Positions 36,681-47,078 are shown, counted from the first letter of the stretch. The stretch is 64,000 nt of DNA from Streptomyces sp. NBC_00091 (GCF_026343185.1 NZ_JAPEMA010000001.1:1-64000); one strand, 5' to 3'. The notes: generated by a model from the sequence alone, not told the origin. Numbers and translations: made by a program.

Positions 36681-37349
36681 GTGACGGTAGCGCTGCCCGA
36701 TGTCTCCCGGCTTCCCGCTGATCCGGCGCTCATTACCCTGATCTACCAGCACAAGCACCCCGTCGTCCCTTACGGCTTCGAGGAGACGCGGGAGGTGTGG
36801 ACGGTGCACGCCCGTATCGACGCGGACACGCTGGCCTCCGCCGCTCAGGCCGGCGGGGACGCGGACGAGAACGACCTCGACGCGTTCAAGGACCTGCGGG
36901 TGGGCCGGATGTCGTTCGTCCGGGTGCGGATGTTTGGTCCGGACAATCCCTGGCATGCCATGGACGACTACACAGGCGACCTGTGCCACATCGGACAGGC
37001 CGTCTTGGACGTCGACTCCGGCGAGTGGGCCCCCGACTTCGAGGAGACCCTCGCCAACCCGGTCGGCGACCTGCTGGTCATGGACCGCGTCGTCCTGGAG
37101 CCGGCCTGGCGCGGGTTCGGCCTCGGGCCGATGCTCGCAGGAGCGGCGATCCGCCGACTGTCCGAGGGCTGCGCCGCCGTGGTCTGCCAGCCCGCCCCGG
37201 CCGACGGCCGGAAGCTGTCGAAGGCGCAGGGCCGGGAAGCCGAAGCCAAGCTCGCAGCGACGTGGGCCCGCATCGGCTTCGCCCCCTTCCGCAGCGACAT
37301 CCACATCCTGGACTGCCACCTGCGACGCCCGCAGGAATCGCTCGCGTAA
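36681..37349 (+). CDS. GNAT-fold N-acetyltransferase-like protein
   Basis: GTG 36681. 222 residues. The C-terminal half carries [20 protein letters not shown] (acetyl-CoA loop with RGxGxG-like spacing) and [10 protein letters not shown], then a closing [15 protein letters not shown]. The N-terminal half ([40 protein letters not shown]) is the substrate side. It stands alone and is intact. Substrate unknown. Confidence 0.65.
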   Translation: MTVALPDVSRLPADPALITLIYQHKHPVVPYGFEETREVWTVHARIDADTLASAAQAGGDADENDLDAFKDLRVGRMSFVRVRMFGPDNPWHAMDDYTGDLCHIGQAVLDVDSGEWAPDFEETLANPVGDLLVMDRVVLEPAWRGFGLGPMLAGAAIRRLSEGCAAVVCQPAPADGRKLSKAQGREAEAKLAATWARIGFAPFRSDIHILDCHLRRPQESLA

Positions 37350-37439
37350 CGTCAGAACGATCTCAAAGCCCTTTCCCGCGCCTGGAGTACTCACGTGCAA
37401 CTCTGAACTTCCAGCCCCGCCAGTGCACCTGCAGGCAGG

Positions 37440-37640
37440 GCCTGCGCCCCGGATCGCACCGATGCCAGACGCGTCCAACACACAACGCCAGGTCTTCAGC
37501 CGGGCGACGCCGCGCTCGACCGGGGCTCGGGTTCGGGCGAGTGCGGTTGGCGGTCTTCTGGGCGGGAGTGAGGTCGTGGTGGGGGCGGCGGTTGGAGGCG
37601 GGGGCCAGCCGCTACAACCAGGCTTCGGCACTCCCGCCTC
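37440..37640 (-). pseudogene. Transposase C-terminal remnant (DDE_Tnp_4 type)
   Basis: ALARTRAPVERGVARLKTWR is the Glu-bearing helix of this transposase family, also seen at 37990-38080 in the neighbouring element (AAARAPVERGMARLKSWQIF). The flanking sequence is frameshifted and has no other catalytic residue. Nothing else is seen between 37350 and 37940. Confidence 0.4.
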
Positions 37641-37936
37641 GGACAACGACCTCCGATCGCCATCGAGGCAACCTCGCGGGCCGCTCGCAGCCGAGCGAGT
37701 CCGGTCTCGTCGATCTCGGCGAGCAGGTGCCCCCGGCCCGCTGGAGCCCGGTGATGGCGGCAGTCTCCGGCATAGCGGCGATGGATGAACAGCTACCAAA
37801 GTTGATCAGCGGGTACGCGATGGTCAATCGGATCCGCCGTAGGATCTTCTTGATCATCTGATGCGCCGTCGGATGTCATCCCCTCATTCCATTCCGGTTG
37901 ATGCATGGCTGCGGAGTTCGCCTTGCATCTGTCACT

Positions 37937-38838
37937 GAGCGTTTTCAGCGTTGCCTCTCCAGGGTGAGGACAGCTTTGGTGATGACGGTCATGCGGTTGG
38001 GACTGATGCGGGATCTGCGGAAGATCTGCCAGGACTTCAGCCGTGCCATGCCGCGTTCGACCGGTGCCCTCGCCGCGGCCAGGGCGCGGTTGACGGTGCG
38101 CTGGGTGAGGGTGAGTTCACCGCCCGGTGGCCGTTTGAGTCAGGTGGTGACCCAGTGGCCGGCGCCCTGGTAGGCCCGGTCGGCGAGGATCGGGACGCCC
38201 TGACGCTCGCAGATCCGGATGATGTGGTGGGTGCGGGCTGCAGTCAGGTCGTGGGTGCGGCCCGGCAGCGCGGGCGAGATCCACAGGACCTCACCGGAGG
38301 GGTCGGTGAGGTCCTGGACGTTCACGCCGTGCCGGCGGTGCTTGGCTGAGTAATCGGCTCGGCTGTCGCCGACTCGGTCGCACTCGGCGAGGGTCCCGTC
38401 CAGCAGGACGAACTCCGGATCATGCTCGCGCAGAGTCTTGAGCAGGCCCGGGGCCCGGTCGGCGAGCAGGCCGGTCACGGCGGTGACATACGCGTGGGCG
38501 GTGCCGACGGATATCCCGAAACCGGACGCGATCCGGGCGAGGGTGTCGTGGCGGCGCAGGTACACCAGAGCGACGAGCGCCCGCTGGTGCGGCGGGAGCT
38601 TGCACCGTCGGTCACCCTCACGGGTGGCGATGAGCATCGTGACCCACTCCGTGACCCACTCGACGAGGGCATGCGGTAGGTCGAGTGCGGCAGGATAGGG
38701 AACCAACAGGGCTCCTGTGCCGGTGGGTTGAGACGTCGAACACCTCCCCCAACGGCACGGGGGCCTTGTGCGTTGCGGCCCTCACCTCAACCTCATGCGT
38801 CACCCGATCAGTGGCCACGCTGAAAACGCTCACGGATG
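37937..38838. mobile_element. IS (IS5-superfamily) of about 0.9 kb with inverted ends
   Basis: Left end GAGCGTTTTCAGCGTTGCC (about 37937-37955). Right end, read inward, GAGCGTTTTCAGCGTGGCC (about 38838-38820). Both are preceded by TGCATC-like sequence. It holds one transposase gene with a nonsense codon. Confidence 0.65.
37945..38706 (-). pseudogene. IS5-superfamily transposase with an in-frame stop
   Basis: TTG 38706 ([20 protein letters not shown]). [23 protein letters not shown]. First Asp [39 protein letters not shown]; second Asp [23 protein letters not shown] follows at about 38140, then the frame goes on LKRPPGGELTLTQRTVNRAL, AAARAPVERGMARLKSWQIF to the stop at 37945. One nonsense mutation separates the catalytic Glu helix from the rest. 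Confidence 0.75.
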
Positions 38839-39033
38839 CATACCAGGCCCAACGACCGTGTTGCCCCGATGTCACGAACTACTTGACGAGTTCAAGCAAC
38901 GGCGTTGACTGCCCGTTAACAAGTGGTTTGCGCAGGTATGCCCAGATGGTAGATAGATGGTGGCACCGGGAGGTCCGCACGGCGCGCCAGCCGGGTTGCC
39001 GCCCGGTAACCCATACAGGAAGCGGGAACATCC

Positions 39034-39777
39034 ATGACGCTGTCCGTCAGATCCCGTCGTACCCGGCTGGGCGCCCTGGCTGCCGCTTTGGCGCTGCCCG
39101 CCGGTGTTCTGGCCCTGGCGCCGCCCGCGCACGCGCAGGCTGTATGTACCGTGAACGGCCTCCCTGGCAACACCGGCACCGAGGACGACGACGTCATCAT
39201 CTGTGCGGGCTCCGTCGACTTCACCGTCGACGGGCGCGGAGGGAACGACACCATCAGGATCGTCGGTGACATCGCCCCCGGCCCCCTCATCGGCCCCGGC
39301 GACGGCGACGTCCTCGGAGGCGCGGGCAACGACACCATCACCACCGGGAGCGTCCTGGGCGGACTCGCCGCAGGCGGGTCTGGCAACGACATCATCACCA
39401 CCGGGTCCGTCACAGGAATCGGCGTCGTCCTCGGAGACGCGGGCAACGACACCATCACCACCGGCGCCATCGCAGCTGTGAGGGACCGGCATCGCGTCGA
39501 CGGGGGCGACGGCGCCGATGCCATCACTGTCGGCAGTGTTGACGACGCCGGCCTAGTCCGTGGTGGTGCGGGTCCAGATGTGATCGAAGCGGTGAGTCTC
39601 GGCGCGTTCGGGGTCCCCAGCTCCATCGAGGGCGACGATGGGGATGACATCATCCGTGGGATCGGGGGCACCACCCTGATCGTGGGTCCCGCCGACGGTC
39701 AAGTCGACGGCGGCGCCGGCACGGACACCTGCACCACCACCAACATCGGCGCCGGCGCGACCATCAACTGCCCGTAG
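39034..39777 (+). CDS. Secreted protein with GGxGxD (RTX-like) repeats
   Basis: ATG 39034. A Sec signal peptide (RTRLGALAAALALPAGVLAL, cleavage after AHA). The mature part has a Cys pair near each end (AVCTVNG...IICAGSV; TCTTTN...INCP). About six repeats of GGxGNDTI type lie between them (GRGGNDTIRIVG, LGGAGNDTITTG, AGGSGNDIITTG, LGDAGNDTITTG, DGGDGADAITVG). This is the calcium-binding beta-roll pattern known from RTX exoproteins, but with a Sec signal instead of a type I secretion tail. Likely a small secreted Ca-binding or adhesive protein. Confidence 0.75.
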   Translation: MTLSVRSRRTRLGALAAALALPAGVLALAPPAHAQAVCTVNGLPGNTGTEDDDVIICAGSVDFTVDGRGGNDTIRIVGDIAPGPLIGPGDGDVLGGAGNDTITTGSVLGGLAAGGSGNDIITTGSVTGIGVVLGDAGNDTITTGAIAAVRDRHRVDGGDGADAITVGSVDDAGLVRGGAGPDVIEAVSLGAFGVPSSIEGDDGDDIIRGIGGTTLIVGPADGQVDGGAGTDTCTTTNIGAGATINCP

Positions 39778-39865
39778 GGGCCGGTAGGGCGTCCCGGCAC
39801 CTCGCCACCACGCCCCCACCCTCGATCACAGCCAACCAACAAGCCGGGAACCCCATCGGTTTCGG

Positions 39866-39883
39866 CTCAATAGCCCCATTGAG
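39866..39883. terminator. Possible hairpin after the secreted-protein gene
   Basis: CTCAAT-AGCCCC-ATTGAG, a 6-bp stem 89 bases downstream of the stop codon. It is weak (3 G:C pairs) and has no T-tract. Confidence 0.25.
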
Positions 39884-40041
39884 GTTCCCCCGGGATGCGG
39901 CGGGTGGTGACAGGGGGGCAGATGGGACTCATGAGAGGAACTCTGTCGGGGGCCGCACCGAGGAAGGACCCCAAGACCGCGGAGTTAGGGCTTGCAGATC
40001 ATTTACCCGCAGCTCCCCGGTTTGATGGTCGTTGGTGTGCT

Positions 40042-40380
40042 ATGGAAGCGATCGAAGACATAGCGGCGGTGCTGGCGGCGAAGTTCATGGTGCTGTTGCC
40101 GCATCTGGATGAGCGCCAGCGCCGTGTGCTGCTGGCGGCCGAGGCCCGGTCCATCGGTCATGGCGGAATCAGACTGGTCGCCCGGGCCGCTGGCGTGCGC
40201 GAGGCAACGGCGTCACGGGGCGTCACCGAACTAGACTCCGGTGAGGCCCCGTTGGGGCGGGTGCGCCGGGTCGGTGGTGGCCGCAAACGGGTGGTCGACC
40301 TGGACCCGGGACTACGCCCGGCACTGCTGGCCCTGGTGGAACCGGCCGATCTGGCAATGCGCGGGGTACAGGGCGGCGGC
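40042..40380 (+). pseudogene. ISAzo13-type transposase N-terminal fragment
   Basis: ATG 40042 starts EAIEDIAAVLAAKFMVLLPH, LDERQRRVLLAAEARSIGHG, GIRLVARAAGVREATASRGV, then RVRRVGGGRKRVVDLDPGLR, the usual HTH and RRxGGGRK start of ISAzo13-like transposases. It is cut off at about 40380 before the DDE domain. Beyond it (40380-40664) there is no gene; a short frame at 40545 begins MPVEFLTDE, reminiscent of Tn3-family transposase starts, but it breaks off at once. Confidence 0.6.
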
Positions 40381-40664
40381 TGTCGGCCATGGGCGCATGC
40401 TCGGCACTCCCGGCCTTGGGGACCAACGGAACAGCCATTAACGCTAAGCACTTGATCTTGGTCCTCTAGCACGGATGATCACTCCGCTGTGCGGGTTCGC
40501 ACGAAGATCGTCGGTCATTGGTCGGGCCTGCCTACGGTCCGCACATGCCAGTGGAATTTTTGACTGATGAGTTCTTTCCGCTGTTCATTTCTGTCTCACG
40601 GAGCCTGTGGTTCAGTCCCAGTGACGGGTGGGACATGAGGCAGTTGGGCTGACGGGAGTGCGCC

Positions 40665-42084
40665 GTGGCCCCGGGAGGGATCAGGGTGGAGCTCGCCTTC
40701 GTACAGTCGGGGTTGCTGGGCCGGTACCTCGACAGTGAGGTGGTCTCGGCCGAAGAGGTGGCCGCGCTGCTGAAGCGGCGGGGACTGCTGGATGGCATGC
40801 CGGTATTCCTGGACGATGATGCCGCTGCCCGCTCTGTCCGAGTGGGGCCGGTACCTGTCCACGGGACTGCTCGACGAGACCACGCTGCGGGACTACGGGC
40901 GGATGGCGGCCCGGCTATCTCGCCGGCTTGGGCAGCGATGTCCTGTCCGCGACGGAGGCCGACTTGGTCGCCTACCGCAACTGGCGGCGTCTGTGGCAGA
41001 AGAAGCCGGTCGCCGCCAGGACCTGGGGGAAGGAGGCATCCATCCTGGTGATCTCTACGGCTTCCTCGTCGCGCGCGGCTCGCTGCCGGCCCAGCCGGTG
41101 CGGCTGGCGGCCCGAGGCCGGAACGCCCTGGCTCCGGGCGTGCGGTCGAACATGGACATCCGGCACCTGACCTTCGAGCAGTACCGGTACTTCCGCGACG
41201 TCGGCCTGGGCGGGCAGCTGCCGGACGAGCAGGTCAACCGGGGCTACCGGGGCTGGGCTCCGTTGCGCAACCGGGCCGGGTCGGACCTGGCCCTGGGTAC
41301 GGGGGCGCGATGGCGCGAGTGGGCCACAGTGCTGCTGCCCGAGATGGGGCTGTGGCCCGGGATGCAGGGCGGCAGCTCGGAGTTCGAGGTGCAGGCGTGC
41401 GCGAAGTACGGCAAGACCCGCACCCTCTACGTCCCCGAAGACGCTGCCGCGTCCGCTGACCTGTTCTGCGTGCTCGAACGTCCGGACATCGTCCGCGCCG
41501 CCGCCAGGACCCTGGAGCGCAAGGCCCGCGACCTGTTCGTCGTCGCCGGTGTCGACGTCGCTGGCGGCGTGGTGCGCGGAACGCTGGATGGCGTCGACCG
41601 CGAGTTCCGTATGTCGGCCATGTCCGCCAAGCTGCGGCGGATCACTGTCTACGAGGGCGAGTTCGGCCTGGAGGCCCTCACCTTGTTCGTCTGCCGGGGC
41701 GGGCTGATGCCCGGGGCAGACGCCTGGAAGGGGTACCGGCACCGGGCCTGGGAGTGGATGACCGCCCTCGCCGACTCCACCACGCCGCACCTGCCCGCAC
41801 GCAGGTGGAGATGGCACGACCTGAGGCACACTCACGCCCTGCAACTGCTGACCTACCTGGAGAACCTAATGGATGGCGAGGAGCCGGACCCCAAGGCCCG
41901 CAGTCGCCGCCATCACACCTATCTGACCGGGCACATCCGCCACAACCCCCTGCTGATCGTCAGCCGCAGACTGGGGCATGCGGATCCATCGACCACTTAT
42001 GAGTACCTGCAGTACACAGATGACCTGGTCAACGAGTTCGAGGCTGCGTTTCGGGGCTGGGTGGGCGACGACGATGCCACCTAG
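40665..42084 (+). pseudogene. Tyrosine recombinase A of cassette 1, with three frameshifts
   Basis: GTG 40665 starts APGGIRVELAFVQSGLLGRY. The reading then moves frame near 40820 (LSEWGRYLSTGLLDETTLRD), near 40935 (SATEADLVAYRNWRRLWQKK) and near 41050 (LYGFLVARGSLPAQPVRLAA). It then runs unbroken to 42084. The catalytic part is complete: GTGARWREWATVLLPEMGL (Arg I), RWRWHDLRHTHALQLL (His/Arg II), SRRLGHADPSTTYEYLQYTD (His, Tyr). It corresponds in order to the intact gene at 55407. Inactive as read. Confidence 0.7.
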
Positions 42085-42140
42085 GCCGAGTTCGCAGCCC
42101 ATGCTCTCGCGGGCGTCGCTGCCAGCACGAACGGCGGTCG

Positions 42141-44072
42141 GTGACGGTGGGGCGGACCAAGCAGGAGCGTGAGCGTCTCCTGGCGGCCCTGGAGAATCCG
42201 GTGCCGGCGGGCGGAGTCGGTCCCCGCGTTGTCCAGATCCCCCGGAACCTGCTCTGTATTGATCCTGCGGCCTACGTCTGTTCGCGGCTGGCCGGGCAGC
42301 TGGCGGACGAGTGGGTCGAGTACGTGGCCGTCACCGCCCTCGGGTCGCAAACGAAGTACTACCGGCAGGCGATCGACAGTCTGTGCCGATACGTCGACAC
42401 GGCTCTCGGGCCGGCGGCCGAGAAGGCGAGCCTGAGCGACCCGGAGCTGTTCGACACACTGGTGGCCTGGGAGACCGCTCTGCCCGAAGGCTGTGAACCG
42501 GGATCCACGGTTCCTTCAGCGCTGGCTTCGGCGATGCACTTGCTGATCGTGCGTCGCGATGACCACCGGGACCGGGCGGTCGCCCCTGCGCTGGCCCGCC
42601 TGGGTCGCCGCGCCGTGCTCATCGGCACCGGCGAGTCGACGGAGCGGGACGAGTTCGCGCGGAAGGAGAAGCGCGCCCTGGTCCGTGCTGCCTGGCAGAG
42701 CGTTCACGCCACCCGCAAGCGCCTGGACGACGGGTGGGCGCTGGCGGCAACCGGGCGCCATCCCGACCAGGGAAGTTGGACCAGCATCCCGGACCTCCTC
42801 TGGGGCCTGGCCCACGAGCAGATCACTCCTGGCGACATGCGCGAAACGGTCCCCCCGCTGCGGCAGTGGCCGGCGCCCCTGCAGGCTCTCGCCGCCAGAC
42901 CTGACGGGACCTCCAGCAGATCCATGGCACGGTTCCAGCTGTGTCGTCGCCTCGTCGCCCAGTTGTATCCGACCACCCTTGACCTGCAAGCCTTCCGTGT
43001 CCTGCTGATGGATGCCACCGGGCATGCCTCCGAGGAGGTCACCGCGTTCGGTGAGTCGGACGTGGAGTTCCTGCCCAAAGGCGTCCGGCTGACCCTGCTG
43101 AAGCAGCGCGCGGGCTGGCGACGCCACCGGGCCTTCCGCGACCAGGCCCCCGCGGCCGTGTCACCCCCACAGGACGACGACGCGGAGGGACGACCGGTCA
43201 CCCTGGACATGCCGCGACGGGAGGCGAGCGAAGTGGTCCGCCAGCTTCTGGACCTCACCGCGCGCGCCCGCACGAACGCCGCTGACGTCACCGACACCCT
43301 GTTCGTCCGTGCCACGGTCCGGGGCGACTACCGCCTGGTGTTCGACCGCTGGAACCCCGCGGTCACGAGCGAGGGGTTCGGCCACTGGGCCGAGGCGATG
43401 GGCGTCGAGATCCAGGGAGACCGGCACATCGGACGCCTGCGCAAATCCACGAAGGTGGAGAAGGCCATCGTCACCGGAGGACGGATCAGCGCGGCGGCGG
43501 ACGACCACACGGAGGAGACATTCGCCGGGCACTACGCCCAGGGCACCACGCTGCGGATCATGTCCGGACGCACCATCGTCACCGCTCAGCAGCACTGGTT
43601 CGACCAGGCCCTCACCCGGGTCGACGGCCCCACTGTGGTCGCCGGCGCCGAGAGCGAGGTCGAGAGTGACCTGCTCCGCGCCGCCGGACTGTCCGTCCAA
43701 GAGGCCGAGGACATCATGAACGGCCAGCTCGACATGGGCGTCAGCCACTGCAGGAGCCCGCGGCAGTCGCCCTTCGGGCGTCCGGGGGAACTGTGTCCGG
43801 TCGCGCCCCTGAGCTGCCTGGAATGCGGAAACGCGTGGATTCCTCCCTCCAACCTGCCGCAGCTGCTGCTGTTCAGGACACACCTGGAACATGTGCGTTC
43901 CCGGCTGCCCCCGCAGGTTTTTGACAAGGTCTGGGGACAGCGCTGGAAGAACCTGCGAGCGGTGCTGGAAGACCGTACGCCGACGGAGCTCGCCCAGGCC
44001 CGCGAGCACATCGAAGCCAGCCGGGCGACTCTGGACCTGCCGCTGAGCGCTTACACGGAGTTCGACGCATGA
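42141..44072 (+). CDS. Tyrosine recombinase B of cassette 1
   Basis: GTG 42141, 643 codons. The N-terminal SAM-like core-binding part spans about residues 40-130 (GSQTKYYRQAIDSLCRYVDT). The catalytic region is divergent: LLMDATGHASEEVTAF in the Arg I area, GDRHIGRLRKSTKVEKAI as the HxxR-like box, and ETFAGHYAQGTTLRIMSG with the likely nucleophile Tyr. A Cys-rich tail follows (CRSPRQSPFGRPGELCPVAP, CLECGNAW), a predicted zinc site also present in the counterpart at 53677. The stop overlaps the next start (ATGA). Confidence 0.75.
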   Translation: MTVGRTKQERERLLAALENPVPAGGVGPRVVQIPRNLLCIDPAAYVCSRLAGQLADEWVEYVAVTALGSQTKYYRQAIDSLCRYVDTALGPAAEKASLSDPELFDTLVAWETALPEGCEPGSTVPSALASAMHLLIVRRDDHRDRAVAPALARLGRRAVLIGTGESTERDEFARKEKRALVRAAWQSVHATRKRLDDGWALAATGRHPDQGSWTSIPDLLWGLAHEQITPGDMRETVPPLRQWPAPLQALAARPDGTSSRSMARFQLCRRLVAQLYPTTLDLQAFRVLLMDATGHASEEVTAFGESDVEFLPKGVRLTLLKQRAGWRRHRAFRDQAPAAVSPPQDDDAEGRPVTLDMPRREASEVVRQLLDLTARARTNAADVTDTLFVRATVRGDYRLVFDRWNPAVTSEGFGHWAEAMGVEIQGDRHIGRLRKSTKVEKAIVTGGRISAAADDHTEETFAGHYAQGTTLRIMSGRTIVTAQQHWFDQALTRVDGPTVVAGAESEVESDLLRAAGLSVQEAEDIMNGQLDMGVSHCRSPRQSPFGRPGELCPVAPLSCLECGNAWIPPSNLPQLLLFRTHLEHVRSRLPPQVFDKVWGQRWKNLRAVLEDRTPTELAQAREHIEASRATLDLPLSAYTEFDA

Positions 44073-46383
44073 CCCAGCCTCTGCCCCAACAGCGACGCCC
44101 GTCGCTATTCCGCGACGACGAGCCTGTCCTGCGGGGCCGGGCACTTCTGCCCGATGCCAGTGGTCCCGTGTTCGGCGACAGGGAGGTATGGGACTTCAAT
44201 GCCGCACTCAAGCGTCCCGCGAATGTGTACGTCAGCGGCTGGAAGGTCTGCTTCAGCATCGAGTTGGAGGACCCGTACTGGAACCGCCTGGCGCGCGAGT
44301 TCTTCATGGTGCTGTCCAACCCGCACCACCCGGCCGTCCTGCGGCACGGTGTCGCCCTCGGCGCCCCTGCCGACCCACAGACCCTGATCCAACTTGCCTC
44401 TCGCCTGCGGACGCTGGCCCGATGGGGACAAGAGAACGGCCTCCCCGCTCATCCCGGTACCTGGACGTCGGACGACCTGCGTCAGCGCATCCGCGACCTG
44501 GCCGCGAACGGCACCGCCAAGAGCACACTCGCGGGACATGTGAGCGCGTTGAAGACCCTGGCGACGGTGAAGCCCGCGCTGAGCCTGCCCTGGCCCGCCG
44601 GGGATCCCTGGCCCGGGCAGAGCGCCAGGGCAGTAGTGGACCTCACCACCCCAGCTGGAATCTCCACGCCCGCCGTTCCCCCGGAGGCGTGGTTCCCCTT
44701 GATCCGCGCAGCCTGGGCATACATCCACACCTTCGCCCCCGACGTCCTACGCGCCGACCAGCGGCTACGCGAGCTCCACGCAGCCGCCCAGCCCTCGGTG
44801 AAGGGCGCCGACTCCCGCTTGCGGGCCTGGCTGGCCGATCCTCGGAACACGTTCCCGTCCATGCCGCGACCGTCGAGGGGAAAGCACCACGGGTGAACTG
44901 GGACCTGATGACCCTGCTCCTCGGCTATGAGGCTCGCCGCCGCACGATGCTCACCAACAAGCTCAGCCCAGCGGCAGAGGGGCGCCGGGCTCTGATCGAG
45001 AACGCAGTGGCCGCCGGCCGCTTTACACCCCATGCGTTGAGTGGGGAACTGGTGCAGGTCACCCGACCGGACGGCAGCACAGGCCCGTGGCACCCCGGCA
45101 TCGGCCCGCGGCCACTCATCGAACTCAAGACGGCGCTTCGTGATGCTGCATTTGCCCTGGTCGTGGGCTTGTCCATGATGCGCGACTCGGAAATCCACGA
45201 GATCCTGCGCGAGTCCGTCGTCGAGCACTACAGCACCCCCGCGATCGCATCGACCAAGATCAAGGGCATGGTTGACCGGCCGGGCAAGCACTGGTGGATC
45301 GCCGACCCGGTCGCCGAGGCCCTCGTCGTCGCCGAAGCCATCTCCAGCCACCCCGATCGGGTCTTCGCTCCCGTCCACATCACGGGCCCGGACGGAACCA
45401 TCGACGGCGTCAAGATGCTGGAGTCGTTCGTGGCGACCGTCAATGCTGAACGCCGCTGGTCAGGGCTCGATGAGATCCCTCCGGCCTACATCCGCCCCCA
45501 CATGTTCCGCAAGACAATGGCGATGCTCGCCGACCAGTTCCCCGGCTCGGAAATCGCCACCGGCATCCAGCTCAAGCACCTCGCCACCCGCGCACTGGCC
45601 AACGCCAGCACCCGCGGCTACGCGGCCTCCGACAAGCAGTGGGCAAAATACCTGCAAACCGCTCTCGACAGCGCCAAGTTCCGCAAGATCAAGGACCTCT
45701 ACCAGCGCCGCACCGCCGGCGAGGAGATCGGATTCGGGGGCGGAGCCGACCGCGTCAAAGACACCTTCGACAAGATCACCGCCACCGTCAAGGCCCGCAA
45801 CCGCGACGCCCGCACCCTCCTGCACACCGCTCGCATCCACATCCGCTTCGGCGCGCTCAACCACTGCACCGCCGACCACACCAACCCCGTCGGCGCCGTC
45901 TGCCTGGAAAACGCCGTCGTTCCCGAAGGCCACGTGGGGCCCCTCCACGAACGTTGCCGCCCCGACCGGTGCGGCAACAGCATGATCACCTCCGATCAGC
46001 TGCCCTTCTACGACTCGCACGGGCGCAAACAACTGGAGATCATCAACCTCACCAAAGAGAACCTCTACAAAGAAGCCCAGATCAGCCGCGCCACAATGAA
46101 CCGCGCCTACGCCGTCCTCGCCGACTGGGACGCCCACATCGCCACCCACGGCAAGACCACCCCCGGCGAGTCCCAGCGCGACGCCACCATCGCCGACCTG
46201 AAGAAGCGGCTGGCCGCCAAGACCCAGGAATGCACCCTCCTGGAGAACAAGCTCAAGGCCGCTGCCACCGCGATCGCTGCCCTCCACCACGACAACGAAG
46301 CCCTCCGCCAGCAGCTCGCCAGGGACGTCTCAACCACCGTCATCCCGATCCGGCCCCGCCGGCGTCGTCAGCCCCGCTATTGA
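44069..46383 (+). pseudogene. Tyrosine recombinase C of cassette 1 with fused helper domain, frameshifted
   Basis: ATG 44069 (TQPLPQQRRPSLFRDDEPVL). The first ~262 residues (LQELASRLRTLARWGQEN-like core-binding region) run to DPRNTFP. A one-base shift at about 44857 then continues VHAATVEGKAPRVNWDLMTL. The catalytic boxes are ALVVGLSMMRDSEIHEIL (Arg I), IRPHMFRKTMAMLADQF (HxxR) and TRGYAASDKQW (Tyr). A Cys cluster follows (NHCTADHTNPVGAVCLENAV, HERCRPDRCGNSM). Next come an HTH-like region (LTKENLYKEAQISRATMNRA), a coiled coil (DLKKRLAAKTQECTLLENKL) and the tail TVIPIRPRRRR. The last three parts equal the separate helper protein of cassette 2. Confidence 0.7.
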
Positions 46384-46467
46384 GGTTTGATGCGTCATGT
46401 CACTGGGTGCCTTGAACTGCGAAGAGGAGGGCCCGCCCCGCGGCATCATGCGAAGATCAGCAGTAAT
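46381..46467 (+). repeat. Cassette-end inverted repeat, copy 1
   Basis: Begins at the stop codon of recombinase C. It shares with copy 2 (47152-47242, inverted) the blocks TTTGATGCGT, ATGTC.CTGGGT, CTTGAA.TGCGAAGA and GCGGCATCATGCGAAGATCA. Identity by eye is about 80% over 88 positions, with one 2-4 base gap. Confidence 0.85.
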
Positions 46468-46562
46468 ACCCCGCTGTCCCCAACCGTGACCAAGATCGTA
46501 AATCGCGGAAGAGCCCGTCATCCAGGCGCCCCCTCCCGACCGCCCTGGTAGCGTGCGCCGGC

Positions 46563-47078
46563 ATGTCATCGGAACTGAAACGCCCCCCGCTCCAAGCGGA
46601 CGAACGCACCGCGCTCATCGGCTGGCTGGACCTGCAGCGGCAGATCCTGCGCTGGAAATGCGAAGGGCTGAGCGACGAGGACGCGCGCCGTCCGGTCATC
46701 CCGACCTCACCGGCCATGACGATGGCCGGTCTCATCTCCCATATGCGCTGGACCGAGCACATATGGCTGGAAGTGCTGTTCCTCGGCGGCGATAAGAAGC
46801 AGAACCCCGCATTCGACGAGTCAAGCAAGAACGCCGACTGGCACACCGACGGCCGCTCCCTCGCAGAGCTCCTCGCGGAGTACGAGGCCCAGTGCACCCG
46901 CAGCAACGAGATCGTTGCCGCGGCCGACCTGGACGATGTCGGCCGCCACCCCGACTTCCGCGACGGCAGCGCCAACCTCCGCTGGATACTGATCCATCTC
47001 GTCGAGGAGACGGGGCGACACGCGGGGCACGCGGACATCGTCCGGGAGCTACTCGACGGCACGAAGGGCTACTACTAG
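46563..47078 (+). CDS. DinB-family (DUF664-like) protein
   Basis: 171 codons from ATG 46563. It is a four-helix bundle of the mycothiol/bacillithiol-transferase DinB superfamily. It contains LIGWLDLQRQILRWKCEGLS, TMAGLISHMRWTEHIWLEVL with the first metal His, and LRWILIHLVEETGRHAGHAD with the HxxxxxRHxGH metal motif. Streptomyces uses mycothiol, so a mycothiol-dependent detoxification role is plausible. The gene sits alone between the two ~90-bp inverted repeats, as if it were the cargo of a small mobile unit. Confidence 0.85.
   Translation: MSSELKRPPLQADERTALIGWLDLQRQILRWKCEGLSDEDARRPVIPTSPAMTMAGLISHMRWTEHIWLEVLFLGGDKKQNPAFDESSKNADWHTDGRSLAELLAEYEAQCTRSNEIVAAADLDDVGRHPDFRDGSANLRWILIHLVEETGRHAGHADIVRELLDGTKGYY

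Larger units (their letters stand above)
40495..46467. mobile_element. Tri-recombinase cassette 1 (decayed)
   Basis: Three plus-strand tyrosine-recombinase genes lie in order (40665, 42141, 44069). The second and third overlap by ATGA, and the third is fused to a coiled-coil helper domain. The right end is a ~88-bp sequence beginning at the third gene's stop codon; it recurs inverted at 47152-47242. Near 40500 on the left a similar core (CGAAGATC in GCACGAAGATCGTCGGTCA) occurs in direct orientation relative to GCGAAGATCAGCAGTAAT near 46450. The left boundary is uncertain. Confidence 0.6.

Noticed and set aside
35541..37799. A 752-codon minus-strand frame over the helicase and acetyltransferase genes
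   Set aside because: It is antisense to genes with recognisable motifs and has no domain of its own except a short transposase remnant near 37500.
40545..40652. Start of a Tn3-family transposase (MPVEFLTDE)
   Set aside because: Only nine residues fit and the frame ends after 35 codons, so it is too weak to call.
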